From Mixta gaviniae (lineage in GTDB: Bacteria > Pseudomonadota > Gammaproteobacteria > Enterobacterales > Enterobacteriaceae), in assembly GCF_002953195.1 (NCBI RefSeq), contig NZ_CP026377.1, positions 1,240,001 through 1,304,000 on the forward strand: a stretch of DNA of 64,000 nucleotides, read 5' to 3'. Both the position numbers and the translations under genes were made by a program. Within the stretch, counting starts at the first letter, position 1. Every line of letters starts with the position of its first letter. A model generated the notes under the pieces. The model was not told where the DNA came from and made no database searches. It was given only the letters and a program-made list of their open reading frames with translations. Positions 53,480 to 63,292 of the stretch are shown one piece after another.

Positions 53480-53941
53480 ATGCTGGATAAAACCGATCGT
53501 AAACTGCTGGCGCTGCTGCAGCAGGACTGTACGCTATCATTACAGGCGCTGGCGGATGCGGTTAATCTCACCACCACGCCCTGCTGGAAGCGGCTGAAAA
53601 AGCTGGAGGATGACGGTATTATTCGGGGGCGCGTGGCGCTGCTGGATGGCGAAAAGCTGGGGCTGTCGCTAACCGCGTTTATGCTGATCAAGACCCAGCA
53701 GCACAGCCGTCAGTGGTATCAGGAATTTGTCGGCGTCGTACAGAGCCTGCCGGAAGTGATGGCGTTCTACCGCATGGCGGGTGAGTATGATTATCTGCTG
53801 CGCATTCAGGTCGCCGACATGAAGCAATATGACGCCTTTTATAAACGTCTGGTCAACGGCGTCAGCGGTCTGATCGACGTAACCTCAAGTTTTGCTATGG
53901 AAGAGATAAAATATACTACGGCGTTACCCGTTGAACCCTGA
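53480..53941 (+). CDS. decR: DecR (CcdR/YbaO), Lrp/AsnC-family cysteine-responsive activator
   Basis: Lrp-family regulator of 153 aa with an N-terminal winged HTH ([28 protein letters not shown]) and a C-terminal RAM ligand-binding domain ending in [18 protein letters not shown]. coli DecR activates cysteine detoxification genes; the Pantoea ortholog CcdR controls the adjacent ccdA. ATG 53480 after GGAGGGG gives [16 protein letters not shown]. It is divergent from ccdA, consistent with local control of that gene. Confidence 0.93.
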   Translation: MLDKTDRKLLALLQQDCTLSLQALADAVNLTTTPCWKRLKKLEDDGIIRGRVALLDGEKLGLSLTAFMLIKTQQHSRQWYQEFVGVVQSLPEVMAFYRMAGEYDYLLRIQVADMKQYDAFYKRLVNGVSGLIDVTSSFAMEEIKYTTALPVEP

Positions 53942-53994
53942 TCTTTTCCGCAGCCTTTCCAGGCTCATCAATTAACCATGCAGGACAATTTTTT

Positions 53995-55770
53995 GTGCGA
54001 TTGTTTAGCCAGTTAAGTTGGTATTTCCTCCGCGAGTGGCGACGTTACCTCGGGGCGGTATCCTTACTCATCATTATTGCCATTTTGCAGCTGCTGCCGC
54101 CGAAAATCGTCGGCGTGATTGTCGATGGCGTCACCCAACATCGCCTGAGCAGCGGTGCAGTGCTGATGTGGATCGGCATTATGCTGTTTACCGCGCTGGT
54201 GGTTTACCTGCTGCGCTATGTCTGGCGCGTCTTGCTGTTCGGCGCCTCCTATAAGCTGGCGGTGGAGCTGCGGGAGGATTTTTATCGTCAGCTCAGCCGG
54301 CAGCATCCCGAATTCTACCTGCGCCACCGCACCGGCGACCTGATCGCGCGCGCCACCAATGACGTCGACCGCGTGGTGTTCGCCGCCGGCGAAGGGGTGT
54401 TGACGCTGGTGGATTCGCTGGTAATGGGCTGTGCGGTACTGATCGTCATGAGTACGCAGATCAGCTGGCAGCTGACCCTGCTGGCGCTGGTGCCGATGCC
54501 GGTGATGGCGATAGTGATCAAACGCTACGGCGACCAGCTGCATCAGCGTTTTAAGCTGGCGCAGGCAGCCTTTTCGTCGCTGAACGATCAGGCGCAGGAG
54601 AGCCTCTCCAGCATTCGCATGGTGAAAGCGTTTGGCCTCGAAACCCATCAGTCGCGGCAGTTCGCCGCTATTGCTACCGACGCCGGCGAAAAAAACCTGC
54701 GCGTCGCGCGGGTGGACGCGCGTTTCGATCCCACCATCTATATCGCCATCGGCCTCTCTAACCTGCTGGCGATCGGCGGCGGCAGCTGGCTGGTCTGGCA
54801 CGGACAGATGACGCTCGGCCAGCTGACCAGCTTCGTTATGTATCTGGGCCTGATGATTTGGCCGATGCTGGCGCTGGCGTGGATGTTCAATATCGTCGAG
54901 CGCGGCAGCGCGGCCTGGAGCCGCATCCGCGCGCTGCTTAACGAGGCGCCGGCGGTGGAAGACGGCAGTAAAGTCCTGCCGGAAGGGCGCGGCATACTGC
55001 AGGTGGCGATCCGTGAATTCAGTTATCCCGGCAGCCAGCAGCCTGCGCTGCGCAACCTTAACTTCCAGCTGAAGCCAGGGCAGATGCTGGGGCTGTGCGG
55101 GCCGACCGGCGCGGGTAAAAGTACGCTGTTAAGCCTGATCCAACGCCATTTCGATATCGCGCAGGGCGATATCCGTTACCACAATATCCCGCTGACCCGG
55201 TTGCGCATCGACAGCTGGCGCGGCCGGCTGGCGGTCGTCAATCAGACGCCGTTCCTCTTTTCCGACAGCGTCGCCAACAACATAGCGCTGGGACGGCCCA
55301 ACGCCAGCCGCGAAGAGATTGAACGCGCGGCGAAGCTGGCCAGCGTGCATGAGGATATTCTGCGGCTGCCGCAGGGCTACGATACCGAAGTGGGCGAGCG
55401 CGGCGTGATGCTCTCCGGCGGGCAAAAGCAGCGTATCTCCATTGCGCGCGCGCTGCTGCTGAACGCCGAGATCCTGATTCTGGACGATGCGCTGTCGGCG
55501 GTGGACGGGCGTACCGAACACCAGATCCTGCATAATCTGCGGCGCTGGGGGCAGGGACGCACGGTGATTATTAGTGCGCACCGCCTGTCGGCGCTGACCG
55601 AGGCCACTGAAATCCTGGTGATGCAGCACGGCGTTGTGGCGCAGCGCGGCGAACATCAGGCGCTGGTGCAGCAAAAGGGCTGGTACAGCGATATGTACCG
55701 CTACCAGCAGCTTGAGGCGGCGCTGAGCGAGGATGAAGATAACCGCAGTAAGGAGAAGAGCCGTGGCTGA
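53995..55770 (+). CDS. mdlA: MdlA (SmdA), ABC multidrug exporter half-transporter
   Basis: Inner-membrane ABC exporter of 591 aa (590 in E. coli), fused membrane and ATPase domains. Six transmembrane helices fill residues 20-290. The nucleotide-binding domain has Walker [10 protein letters not shown], signature [10 protein letters not shown], Walker [13 protein letters not shown] and the H-loop SAHRLS. It pairs with MdlB as a heterodimer. It starts with GTG 53995 and overlaps mdlB by 8 bp. Confidence 0.96.
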   Translation: MRLFSQLSWYFLREWRRYLGAVSLLIIIAILQLLPPKIVGVIVDGVTQHRLSSGAVLMWIGIMLFTALVVYLLRYVWRVLLFGASYKLAVELREDFYRQLSRQHPEFYLRHRTGDLIARATNDVDRVVFAAGEGVLTLVDSLVMGCAVLIVMSTQISWQLTLLALVPMPVMAIVIKRYGDQLHQRFKLAQAAFSSLNDQAQESLSSIRMVKAFGLETHQSRQFAAIATDAGEKNLRVARVDARFDPTIYIAIGLSNLLAIGGGSWLVWHGQMTLGQLTSFVMYLGLMIWPMLALAWMFNIVERGSAAWSRIRALLNEAPAVEDGSKVLPEGRGILQVAIREFSYPGSQQPALRNLNFQLKPGQMLGLCGPTGAGKSTLLSLIQRHFDIAQGDIRYHNIPLTRLRIDSWRGRLAVVNQTPFLFSDSVANNIALGRPNASREEIERAAKLASVHEDILRLPQGYDTEVGERGVMLSGGQKQRISIARALLLNAEILILDDALSAVDGRTEHQILHNLRRWGQGRTVIISAHRLSALTEATEILVMQHGVVAQRGEHQALVQQKGWYSDMYRYQQLEAALSEDEDNRSKEKSRG

Positions 55771-57532
55771 TAGCAAAAAACTCTGGCCGACGCTAAAGCG
55801 GCTGCTTGCCTACGGCAAGCCCTGGCGCAAAGCGCTATCGCTGGCGGTGCTGATGCTGTGGGTCGCAGCGGCGGCCGAAGTGCTGGGGCCGGTGCTGGTC
55901 GGCTATTTTATCGATCGGCTGGTGGCGCGGCACAGCATGCCGGTGGGGCTGGCCGTCGGGCTGGCGTTTGCCTTTATTTCTCTGCAGGCGCTGGCGGCGC
56001 TGCTGCACTACTGGCAGGCGCTGCTGTTTAACCAGGCGGCGGTCGGCGTGGTGCAACGGCTGCGCGCCGACGTGATGGACGCGGCGCTGCGCCAGCCGCT
56101 CAGCGCGTTCGATACCCAGCCGGTGGGGCAGATAATCTCGCGCGTTACCAACGACACCGAAGTGATCAAAGATTTATGGGTAACCGTCGTGGCGACGGTA
56201 CTGCGCAGCGCGGCGCTGATCGGCGCGATGCTGGTCGCCATGTTTAGTCTCGACTGGCGCATGGCGCTGGTGGCGGTAGTCATTTTTCCGCTGGTGCTTA
56301 CCGTGATGCTGATCTATCAGCGTTACAGCACGCCGATTGTACGGCGGGTGCGCAGCTATCTGGCGGATATCAATAACGGCTTTAATGAAGTGATCAGCGG
56401 CATGAGCGTTATCCAGCAGTTCCGCCAGCAGGCGCGCTTCGGCGAGCGCATGGGCGAGGCGAGCCGCTCGCACTACCTGGCGCGCATGGAGACCTTAAGG
56501 CTGGATGGCTTTCTGCTGCGCCCGCTGTTGAGCCTCTTTTCCGCAGCGATCCTCTGCGGACTGCTGCTGCTGTTCAGCTTCTCTTCTGAAGGCGTGTTCG
56601 AAGTGGGCGTGCTGTACGCTTTTATCAGCTATCTGGGCAGGCTGAATGAGCCGCTGATTGAGCTGACCACCCAGCAGTCGATGCTGCAGCAGGCGGTGGT
56701 CGCCGGCGAACGCATTTTCGAGCTGATGGATTCGCCGCGCCAGCATTACGGCAGCGATCGGCAGCCGCTGCAGAGCGGACGCATCGATATCGATCATCTG
56801 AGCTTCGCCTACCGTGAAGGGCGCAACGTGCTGGAGGATATTTCGCTGTCAGCGCCGTCGCGCAGCTTTATCGCGCTGGTCGGGCATACCGGCAGCGGGA
56901 AAAGCACGCTGGCCAGCCTGATGATGGGCTACTATCCGGTGAAGCCGGGAGCGATCCGCCTCGATGGCCGGCCGCTGGAACAGCTCAGCCATGAGGTGCT
57001 GCGTCAGGGCGTGGCGATGGTTCAGCAGGATCCGGTTGTGCTGGCGGACAGCTTTTTCGCCAACGTGACGCTGGGACGCGATATCAGCGAGCAGGCGGTC
57101 TGGCAGGCGCTGGAAACCGTGCAGCTGGCGGCGCTGGCGCGCAGCCTTACTGACGGTATTCATACGCGTCTGGGCGAGCAGGGCAATAACCTTTCCGTTG
57201 GGCAGAAGCAGCTGCTGGCACTGGCGCGCGTACTGGTGGCCGAACCGCAAATTCTGATCCTCGACGAGGCGACGGCGAATATCGATTCCGGTACCGAACA
57301 GGCGATCCAGCGCGCGCTGCGCGAAGTCAGGAAAAAGACCACCCTGGTGGTGATCGCGCACCGCCTGTCGACCATTACCGAGGCTGATACCATTCTGGTG
57401 CTGCATCGCGGCCAGGCGGTAGAGCGCGGCGCTCACCATCAGCTGCTGGCGCAGCAGGGGCGTTACTGGCAAATGTATCAGCTACAGCAGGCGGGCAGCG
57501 TGCTGACAGCGGGCACGTCGGAAAGCGTCTGA
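55763..57532 (+). CDS. mdlB: MdlB (SmdB), ABC multidrug exporter half-transporter
   Basis: Partner half-transporter of MdlA, 589 aa (593 in E. coli). It has six transmembrane helices, then Walker [10 protein letters not shown], signature [13 protein letters not shown], Walker [13 protein letters not shown] and [11 protein letters not shown] 55763 is the start: AAGGAG lies 7 nt upstream and the N-terminus [18 protein letters not shown] fits. It overlaps mdlA, so translation is coupled. Confidence 0.95.
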   Translation: MADSKKLWPTLKRLLAYGKPWRKALSLAVLMLWVAAAAEVLGPVLVGYFIDRLVARHSMPVGLAVGLAFAFISLQALAALLHYWQALLFNQAAVGVVQRLRADVMDAALRQPLSAFDTQPVGQIISRVTNDTEVIKDLWVTVVATVLRSAALIGAMLVAMFSLDWRMALVAVVIFPLVLTVMLIYQRYSTPIVRRVRSYLADINNGFNEVISGMSVIQQFRQQARFGERMGEASRSHYLARMETLRLDGFLLRPLLSLFSAAILCGLLLLFSFSSEGVFEVGVLYAFISYLGRLNEPLIELTTQQSMLQQAVVAGERIFELMDSPRQHYGSDRQPLQSGRIDIDHLSFAYREGRNVLEDISLSAPSRSFIALVGHTGSGKSTLASLMMGYYPVKPGAIRLDGRPLEQLSHEVLRQGVAMVQQDPVVLADSFFANVTLGRDISEQAVWQALETVQLAALARSLTDGIHTRLGEQGNNLSVGQKQLLALARVLVAEPQILILDEATANIDSGTEQAIQRALREVRKKTTLVVIAHRLSTITEADTILVLHRGQAVERGAHHQLLAQQGRYWQMYQLQQAGSVLTAGTSESV

Positions 57533-57600
57533 GGCGTGCTTGCACCTTTTTTAAGCGCATTTATCAGAATTATCCGCAAAGATGCACGTTAAGTGACCGG

Positions 57601-57625
57601 GGCGCACCATTATGGTGCGCCTTTT
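57601..57625 (+). promoter_or_regulatory. NtrC-type enhancer palindrome that also looks like the mdlB terminator
   Basis: GGCGCACCA / TGGTGCGCC is a perfect 9-bp stem with a TTA loop followed by TTTT, so it can terminate mdlB. It also contains GCACCATTATGGTGC, fitting the NtrC consensus GCACC-N5-GGTGC, about 95-115 bp upstream of the glnK sigma-54 promoter, a normal enhancer distance. Confidence 0.7.
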
Positions 57626-57713
57626 GCTTTTCTCTCCTCTCTTTTCCTTATCTCGCCTGAGGCGTGGCTGTGGCCGCGCGCCGCGCGCGCCTGAAGCAAG
57701 CGTTTTCCAGACC

Positions 57714-57729
57714 TGGCACAGCCTTTGCT
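57714..57729 (+). promoter_or_regulatory. sigma-54 promoter of glnK-amtB
   Basis: TGGCACAGCCTTTGCT matches the -24/-12 consensus TGGCAC-N5-TTGCW, with GG and GC separated by 10 bp. It lies 53 bp before glnK, so nitrogen-limitation control by NtrC is expected. Confidence 0.88.
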
Positions 57730-57782
57730 TTAATCAGCAGGCATCGGGTGAGAAACGAATCTTATTTTGCTGAGGGGAGCGT

Positions 57783-58121
57783 ATGAAGCTGGTTACCGTA
57801 GTCATCAAACCATTCAAGTTAGAGGATGTGCGCGAGGCGCTCTCTTCTGTCGGCATCCAGGGATTAACCGTAACGGAGGTCAAGGGATTCGGCCGTCAGA
57901 AAGGTCACGCGGAGCTTTATCGTGGTGCGGAGTACAGCGTCAACTTTCTACCTAAGGTCAAAATCGATGTGGCTATCGCCGACGATCAGCTGGACGAAGT
58001 GGTGGATGTCATCAGCAAAGCCGCCTATACCGGCAAAATCGGCGACGGTAAGATTTTTGTGGCGGAGCTGCAGCGCGTTATCCGTATTCGTACCGGCGAA
58101 ACCGACGAGGCCGCTCTTTAA
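57783..58121 (+). CDS. glnK: GlnK, nitrogen-regulatory PII protein
   Basis: Trimeric PII signal protein of 112 aa. The T-loop with the uridylylated Tyr51 is in LYRGAEYSVNFLPK, and the C-loop IGDGKIFVAELQRVIRIRTGE matches the family. It binds and blocks AmtB when nitrogen is plentiful. It is co-transcribed with amtB, 36 bp downstream, from the sigma-54 promoter. Confidence 0.98.
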   Translation: MKLVTVVIKPFKLEDVREALSSVGIQGLTVTEVKGFGRQKGHAELYRGAEYSVNFLPKVKIDVAIADDQLDEVVDVISKAAYTGKIGDGKIFVAELQRVIRIRTGETDEAAL

Positions 58122-58157
58122 GCCCGGCTACTCTCTCTTGTGATGGGATGAAATAAA

Positions 58158-59441
58158 ATGAACAAAGTAATGACTAAAATCCTGACGGGAGCCGCGCTGA
58201 CGCCATCGCTGGCGCTGGCGGCGCCGGCCGTTGCCGATAAGGCGGACAACGCCTTTATGATGATTTGCACCGCGCTGGTGCTGTTTATGACCATTCCAGG
58301 CATTGCGCTGTTTTACGGCGGCCTGATCCGCGGCAAAAACGTGCTATCGCTGCTGACCCAGGTGGCGGTAACTTTTGCCATGGTCTGCGTGCTGTGGGTG
58401 GTTTACGGCTACTCACTCGCCTTCAGCGAGGGCAATGACTTCTTCGGCGGCCTTAACTGGGTGATGCTGAAAAACATCAGCCTGACCGCGCTGAGCGGCA
58501 CCTTCTATCAATATATTCACGTGGTGTTCCAGGCGTCGTTCGCCTGTATTACCGTCGGGCTGATTGTCGGCTCGATCGCGGAGCGCATCCGCTTCTCCGC
58601 GGTGCTGATCTTTGTCTTTATCTGGCTGACGCTGGCTTATCTGCCGATCGCACATATGGTCTGGGCAGGCGGCTTTCTGGCGAAGGATGGCGCGCTCGAT
58701 TTCGCCGGCGGCACGGTGGTGCATATCAACGCAGCCGTCGCCGGGCTGGTAGGTGCTTACCTGGTAGGCAAACGCGCAGGCTTCGGCAAGGAGGCATTTA
58801 AGCCGCACAACCTGCCGATGGTATTCACCGGTACCGCGATTCTCTATGTCGGCTGGTTCGGCTTCAATGCGGGCTCGGCGGCGGCGGCCAATGAAATCGC
58901 GGCGCTGGCGTTTCTTAATACGGTGGTGGCCACGGCCGGCGCCGTACTTTCCTGGACCTTTGGCGAGTGGGCCTTGCGCGGCAAGCCTTCGCTGCTGGGC
59001 GCCAGCTCCGGCTTTATCGCCGGACTGGTCGCCATCACGCCCGCCTGTGGTTACGTTGGCGTCGGCGGCGCGCTGCTTATCGGCCTGATTGGCGGGCTGG
59101 CGGGCATCTGGGGCGTGACCACGCTGAAAAAATGGCTGCGCGTCGACGATCCGTGCGACGTGTTCGGCGTCCACGGCGTATGCGGCATTATTGGCTGTAT
59201 TCTGACCGGCGTTTTCGCCTCGGGATCGCTGGGCGGCGTCGGCTATGCGGAAGGCGTTACTATGGGGCATCAGGTGTGGGTTCAGCTGCTGAGCGTGGCG
59301 CTGACCATCGTCTGGACCGGCGTAGTGGCCTTTATCGGCTTTAAAGTCGCGGATATGCTGGTGGGGCTGCGCGTACCGGAAGAGCAGGAGCGCGAAGGGC
59401 TTGACGTCAATAGCCATGGCGAAAACGCCTATAACCAGTAA
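58158..59441 (+). CDS. amtB: AmtB, ammonium transporter
   Basis: Inner-membrane ammonium channel of 427 aa (428 in E. coli). A cleaved signal peptide (ALAAPAVADK) precedes 11 helices. The pore His pair lies in TVVHINAAVAGLVGA and GVHGVCGIIG. DFAGGTVVHINA and GFNAGSA are diagnostic. The C-terminal tail (VPEEQEREGLDVNSHGE) is where GlnK docks. Confidence 0.98.
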   Translation: MNKVMTKILTGAALTPSLALAAPAVADKADNAFMMICTALVLFMTIPGIALFYGGLIRGKNVLSLLTQVAVTFAMVCVLWVVYGYSLAFSEGNDFFGGLNWVMLKNISLTALSGTFYQYIHVVFQASFACITVGLIVGSIAERIRFSAVLIFVFIWLTLAYLPIAHMVWAGGFLAKDGALDFAGGTVVHINAAVAGLVGAYLVGKRAGFGKEAFKPHNLPMVFTGTAILYVGWFGFNAGSAAAANEIAALAFLNTVVATAGAVLSWTFGEWALRGKPSLLGASSGFIAGLVAITPACGYVGVGGALLIGLIGGLAGIWGVTTLKKWLRVDDPCDVFGVHGVCGIIGCILTGVFASGSLGGVGYAEGVTMGHQVWVQLLSVALTIVWTGVVAFIGFKVADMLVGLRVPEEQEREGLDVNSHGENAYNQ

Positions 59442-59457
59442 AGGTGGCATTTAACAG

Positions 59458-59490
59458 CAAAGGGCGCTGCCGTCGGCCGCGCCCTTTGTT
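59458..59490. terminator. terminator between amtB and tesB
   Basis: CAAAGGGCG(C) / (G)CGCCCTTTG, about 10 bp of stem with a GC-rich loop, between the convergent genes amtB and tesB. The symmetric A/T flanks allow use in both directions. Confidence 0.75.
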
Positions 59491-59495
59491 ATGCG

Positions 59496-60356
59496 CTAGC
59501 TGCGCTGGCGCATTACCCCTTCCTGCACTGTCGACGCCACCAGCACGCCATCCTGAGTATAGAATTCGCCGCGCACAAAGCCGCGCGCGCTGGATGCCGA
59601 CGTGCTTTCCACGCTGTAGAGCAGCCACTGGTTCAGATCAACCTTGCGATGGAACCACATCGAATGGTCGATAGTCGCGACCTGCATTCCCGGCTCCAGG
59701 AACCCTTTGCCGTGCGGCTGAAGCGCCACCGGCAGGAAATTCAGATCGGAGGCGTAACCCAACAGATATTGATGTACGCGCGCATCATCCGGTATTTGGC
59801 CATTCGCCCGCAGCCAGACCTGACGCGTCGGCTGGTCGATATGCCCTTTGAGCGGGTTATGGAAGGTGACCGGCCTGATCTCCAGCGGCTTCTCCGCCAG
59901 GAATTTAGCCCTGACCTTTTCCGGCAGATGCGCCGCCAGCTGATGCGCGATATCGGTCTCGCTGGGTAACCCTTCCGGCCCTTTGACTTCCGGCATCGTT
60001 TTCTGATGTTCGAAGCCCGGCTCCGGTGCCTGGAAAGAGGCGGTCATATAGAAAATCGGCTGGCCGTTCTGGATCGCCGCGACGCGCCGGGCGCTAAAGC
60101 TATGGCCGTCGCGCAGGGTTTCCACATCATAGACAATCGCTTTCTGGCTGTCGCCGGGGCGCAAAAAATAGCTGTGGAAAGAGTGAATATTGCGTTCAAC
60201 CGGCACGGTCTGTTTGGCGGCATGTAGCGCCTGACCGACTACCTGTCCGCCGAAAACCTGGCGCAGGCCTAAATCTTCGCTCTGGCCGCGAAACAGCCCT
60301 TCCTCAAGCTTTTCCAGTTGTAACAGGTTCAGTAAATTTTGCAGTGCCTGGCTCAT
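59496..60356 (-). CDS. tesB: TesB, acyl-CoA thioesterase II
   Basis: Broad-specificity acyl-CoA thioesterase with a double hot-dog fold, 286 aa as in E. coli. The catalytic Asp, Thr and Gln are in the conserved segments [28 protein letters not shown] and [31 protein letters not shown] marks the N-terminal half (residues about 22-44). It is convergent with amtB. Confidence 0.97.
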   Translation of the reverse strand: MSQALQNLLNLLQLEKLEEGLFRGQSEDLGLRQVFGGQVVGQALHAAKQTVPVERNIHSFHSYFLRPGDSQKAIVYDVETLRDGHSFSARRVAAIQNGQPIFYMTASFQAPEPGFEHQKTMPEVKGPEGLPSETDIAHQLAAHLPEKVRAKFLAEKPLEIRPVTFHNPLKGHIDQPTRQVWLRANGQIPDDARVHQYLLGYASDLNFLPVALQPHGKGFLEPGMQVATIDHSMWFHRKVDLNQWLLYSVESTSASSARGFVRGEFYTQDGVLVASTVQEGVMRQRS

Positions 60357-60569
60357 GGGTCGTTCCTCGATAAAGTTACCGATCTAGTTTGCGAGATCCG
60401 ACCAGCAGCTGCAACCGCTGTTCTCGTCGCGGGTAGGCGCGGCAAAGGAAAACAGGGGATGCCAGGCAAAATAGCCAAACCTGTGCCAGAATTAAGCACA
60501 TACAGCGTTTTCAGCTGTTTCGGCCAACTTGTCGCCGATACCACATTGGATCAAAAGGAGAAGATATCA

Positions 60570-61130
60570 ATGAAATTCTGGCATGTAATGAGCGGAGCAG
60601 CGCTGGCCGTTGCCCTCGCAGGTTGTGCTGATAAAAGCGCAAATATTCCCGTTCCCACCCCAGGCGCTGAAGCCACCGGCCAGCCGGTGATCGCCCAGCC
60701 GAACGTGAGCGGTTCGATCTATATCCGGCAGAAAGTCGCGCTGCCGCCGGACGCCGCCCTGACGGTCACGCTGTCCGACGCCTCGCTGGCTAATGCACCG
60801 GCGAAAGTGCTGGCCCAGCGTGTTGTGCGCACCGAAGGCAAGCAGGCGCCATTCCACTATATTCTGCCGTTTAATCCGGCCGACATTCAGCCCGACGCGC
60901 GTATTCTCCTGAGCGCGGCGATTACCATCGATAACAAGGTGGTCTTTATGACTGATTCGATTAAACCGGCGATCAACAGCGGCGGCACGAAAGTCGATCT
61001 GACCCTGGTGCCGGTGCCGTCAGTGGCGATGCCGACCCAGAGCAGCGGCGGCGCGGTCACTACCGTGCCTTCTACTTCGCCGACGCAGGTTACCCCTTCT
61101 TCATCGGTTCCGGCGCCGACCCAGTACTAA
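60570..61130 (+). CDS. ybaY: YbaY, YbaY-family lipoprotein (glycoprotein/polysaccharide-type)
   Basis: Predicted lipoprotein of 186 aa (190 in E. coli), lipobox LAGC with Cys at about residue 19. The conserved YscW-like domain has SIYIRQKVALPPDAALTVTLSDASLA and FNPADIQPDARILLSAAITID (residues about 52-130). The tail is Pro/Thr/Ser-rich and ends VPAPTQY as in E. coli. Function is unknown. ATG 60570 follows AAAAGGAGAAG; a longer upstream frame is rejected. Confidence 0.93.
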   Translation: MKFWHVMSGAALAVALAGCADKSANIPVPTPGAEATGQPVIAQPNVSGSIYIRQKVALPPDAALTVTLSDASLANAPAKVLAQRVVRTEGKQAPFHYILPFNPADIQPDARILLSAAITIDNKVVFMTDSIKPAINSGGTKVDLTLVPVPSVAMPTQSSGGAVTTVPSTSPTQVTPSSSVPAPTQY

Positions 61131-61162
61131 GCCTCGCTTTTCGGGCCAGCCTGGCTGGCCCG

Positions 61163-61471
61163 CTACTCCTTCCAGCGATAGCGCGCTAAATCGACCTGGC
61201 CGTCATCGCTGATTTCAATGCCTTCCGCCTCCAGCGCGTCGCGCTGACGCAGCAGATCGTCTCCCTGCAGGGAGATCTGGCCATATCGGTTAATAATACG
61301 ATGCCACGGCAGCCGGCTGTCGGCAGGCAGGCGCTTTAGCAAGCCGCCGACCTGTCTGGCGGCGCGTGGCGAGCCAGCCAGTCGCGCTACGTCGCCATAG
61401 GTGGTGACGCTGCCGGCCGGAATGGCGGCGATAACCTGTAATACGCGCTGTTTAAATGAGTCAGTTTCCAT
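61163..61471 (-). CDS. ybaZ: Alkyltransferase-like protein (ATL, YbaZ)
   Basis: A 102-aa homolog of O6-alkylguanine-DNA alkyltransferase. The reactive Cys of the PCHRV motif is replaced by Trp (LPWHRIINR), so it binds and flags alkylated guanine for nucleotide excision repair rather than repairing it. The DNA-binding HTH region TTYGDVARLAGSPRAARQVGGLLKR is intact (residues about 23-47). E. coli YbaZ is about 129 aa with a longer N-terminus. It is convergent with ybaY; a hairpin CGGGCCAG/CTGGCCCG (61142-61162) lies between them. Confidence 0.93.
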   Translation of the reverse strand: METDSFKQRVLQVIAAIPAGSVTTYGDVARLAGSPRAARQVGGLLKRLPADSRLPWHRIINRYGQISLQGDDLLRQRDALEAEGIEISDDGQVDLARYRWKE

Positions 61472-61618
61472 AAAGAGTTCCCGCTTTAGCGATGCGCGTT
61501 ATCCTGGCAAAAAGCGGACAAAGAGGGAACGATTAGCCTGCAGCGGAGGGGAAAAAGGCCTGTTTGAGCGGAAAAGGGCGGGGATTGTTTAATAAAACAA
61601 CGGTCGCCGGGCGTCGGC

Positions 61619-61647
61619 TTGCATTTACGCCAGGCATCATTGATAAT
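61619..61647 (+). promoter_or_regulatory. ffs promoter
   Basis: TTGCAT (61619-61624), a 17-bp spacer and GATAAT (61642-61647) preceded by T form a good sigma-70 promoter. It would start transcription about 24 nt before mature 4.5S RNA, matching the leader that RNase P removes in E. coli. Confidence 0.7.
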
Positions 61648-61677
61648 GCCTGCGCTCTGTAACCAGAGCGCGTCAAT

Positions 61678-61790
61678 GGGGGCCCTGTTGGTTCTCCCGC
61701 AACGCTAACTTGTGAACTCGGTCAGGTCCGGAAGGAAGCAGCCGCAGCAGGTGACGCGTGTGCCGGGATGTAGCTGGCAGGGCCCCCACC
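61678..61790 (+). ncRNA. ffs: 4.5S RNA of the signal recognition particle
   Basis: RNA of about 113 nt that with Ffh forms the signal recognition particle. The ends pair (GGGGGCCCTG with CAGGGCCCCC). The conserved core is present: GGTCAGGTCCGGAAGGAAGC, with the GGAA tetraloop and the asymmetric internal loop, then GCAGGTGACGCGTGTGCCGG (61720-61766). It is nearly identical to E. coli ffs outside the variable middle. Confidence 0.97.
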
Positions 61791-61815
61791 ATTTCCGCTC
61801 CCTCCCGGCAGTGAT

Positions 61816-62034
61816 TCAACGAACGTATTTCCACACCGAAACCGGTACTTTATCGTACAGCTTATTCATGGTTAATTCCGCCAGCCGATGATCGGCCGCA
61901 GAATAAAAAACAGCCAGTTCATCATCAGGCAATTCATATTTATTCTTTTCGATCACCCGCTCAAGCGTATCGATTGATCTGCAACGTCTTAAGCGCATCA
62001 GATAGTCAGTTTTGGTCATAATTTTTTCTGTCAT
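61816..62034 (-). CDS. hha: Hha, haemolysin expression-modulating H-NS partner
   Basis: Small regulator of 72 aa that binds H-NS and extends silencing of horizontally acquired genes. It is almost identical to E. coli Hha ([20 protein letters not shown] and [18 protein letters not shown]). It is preceded by tomB with a 29-bp gap, giving the tomB-hha antitoxin-toxin-like pair known from E. coli. Confidence 0.97.
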   Translation of the reverse strand: MTEKIMTKTDYLMRLRRCRSIDTLERVIEKNKYELPDDELAVFYSAADHRLAELTMNKLYDKVPVSVWKYVR

Positions 62035-62063
62035 GGTTTAACCGTAATAAAATGATCGGTTGC

Positions 62064-62444
62064 TTAAAATGAATGGCTTGGCTGTAAAGGAAGCTGAGCG
62101 CACTCTTCCGCGAAAAGATTAAACAAACGTCGGGCGGAACGTTGCCAACGTTGCAGATCCTGAACATTAATGCCGTAATTACTGAATAACATAAAGGTAT
62201 CGTCGAGGTAGTCATCGATCTGGACGATGAGATCCTCATCTTCAGCATGTTTTATTTTGTAATTCATAGTGAATGAAGCAATATGTTCAATCAGCTCATT
62301 CAGCTGTAAGTTGGTCGCAGATGTAGGATCGTTGACCCAGCCATGGTGGCTGTCACCCAGCGTGGCCATACTTTCGTCGTACAGATTTTCACACAAGAAA
62401 TTGAGCTGGGCAATATCATGCCGTTTCGGTGAATATTCGTCCAT
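62064..62444 (-). CDS. tomB: TomB, Hha-associated biofilm modulator/antitoxin
   Basis: Acidic helical protein of 126 aa (124 in E. coli) that counteracts Hha. Landmarks are MDEYSPKRHDIAQLNFLCENLY and HGWVNDPTSATNLQLNELIEHIA (first 60 residues), and YLDDTFMLFSNYGIN. ATG 62444 has GGAGG-type bases just upstream (reading GGAGGGAAAAAAG). It is co-transcribed with hha. Confidence 0.95.
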   Translation of the reverse strand: MDEYSPKRHDIAQLNFLCENLYDESMATLGDSHHGWVNDPTSATNLQLNELIEHIASFTMNYKIKHAEDEDLIVQIDDYLDDTFMLFSNYGINVQDLQRWQRSARRLFNLFAEECAQLPLQPSHSF

Positions 62445-62591
62445 CTTTTTTCCCTCCATACATCGACCATTGTCTGCATGTGAAACAGCGAAAAAAGCAG
62501 CGTACTTTACGTTTAATATTAAGAGCCGTTTGTTAATCAGACAAGATAAATATAACGTACGTTTGCTCTTTTCAGATTAGGTATTACTGAA

Positions 62592-62945
62592 TCAGAACTC
62601 TTCAGCAGTGGAAGGACGCGTATTATCAATGAAATCGAAGGCCAGCGCGCCGGGAATTACCGCGAATTCAACGGCATCCTGACGGGTTTCTGTCTGATTA
62701 ATGTCAAGACAGGGATTGAATACATTCCAGTCGAACTGATAAAGCATTTTATATCGACCGGGAGTTTGCGGCGTTACAGAAATAATCTTTATCGTACCGG
62801 GAACTAAAAGCGCATTTTGTGAAAACCACTGCAGGTCGCCAGTTAACAACTTTTCTATTTTGGGAATATTCTGGTGAATAATATCTTTTAATTTTAGCGG
62901 ATCTTCTTCAGCTTGCAAAATATCGCAGGGTATAATTTTACGCAC
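62592..62945 (-). CDS. hypothetical protein of 117 aa
   Basis: I do not recognise this gene. The frame from GTG 62945 (GGAGG four bases upstream) encodes 117 aa with no signal peptide or transmembrane segment. A TTG at 63002 would give 136 aa but has no evident ribosome-binding site. Features are a Lys/Ile-rich N-terminal half (DIIHQNIPKIEKLL), a beta-rich middle (GTIKIISVTPQTPGRYKMLYQF) and an acidic end (FDFIDNTRPSTAEEF). It is more AT-rich than its neighbours. It lies upstream of tomB on the same strand, separated by about 150 bp. It could be a small cytoplasmic accessory protein acquired by transfer. Confidence 0.6.
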   Translation of the reverse strand: MRKIIPCDILQAEEDPLKLKDIIHQNIPKIEKLLTGDLQWFSQNALLVPGTIKIISVTPQTPGRYKMLYQFDWNVFNPCLDINQTETRQDAVEFAVIPGALAFDFIDNTRPSTAEEF

Positions 62946-63261
62946 TTTTCCTCCGAAGAGTTTATCTTTGCTTAAGCAATGAGTATGACATACAGCAAGC
63001 AATATTAATTAAAGCCCTGCCTATCTCTCTGATTCAGAAAAGTTTAGCAGGATCGTTCCTGCCGTCCAGTCGCCAGGAATAGTTGTTTGAATTTTCTGGA
63101 TTTAGTCACTGATAAACCCATCTTGCCGGCGGTCCGGGCGACATAAACGGATACAATTTTCGCCGCCATCAATAAATGCCTGTGCAATATCCCTGCAGAA
63201 AAAAGGGCGAATTAAGAACGGGACGGTGAAAAGCGATGAAGAAGGAAAGGTGACAGCGACA

Positions 63262-63284
63262 AGGGCCGTCGTGGCTACGGCCCT
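63262..63284 (-). terminator. possible terminator hairpin after ykgO
   Basis: AGGGCCGT / ACGGCCCT 8-bp stem with a 7-nt loop, about 10 bp after ykgO on the minus strand. The following T-tract is poor. The rest of 62946-63261 shows no gene. Confidence 0.35.
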
Positions 63285-63292
63285 GTCGGAGG

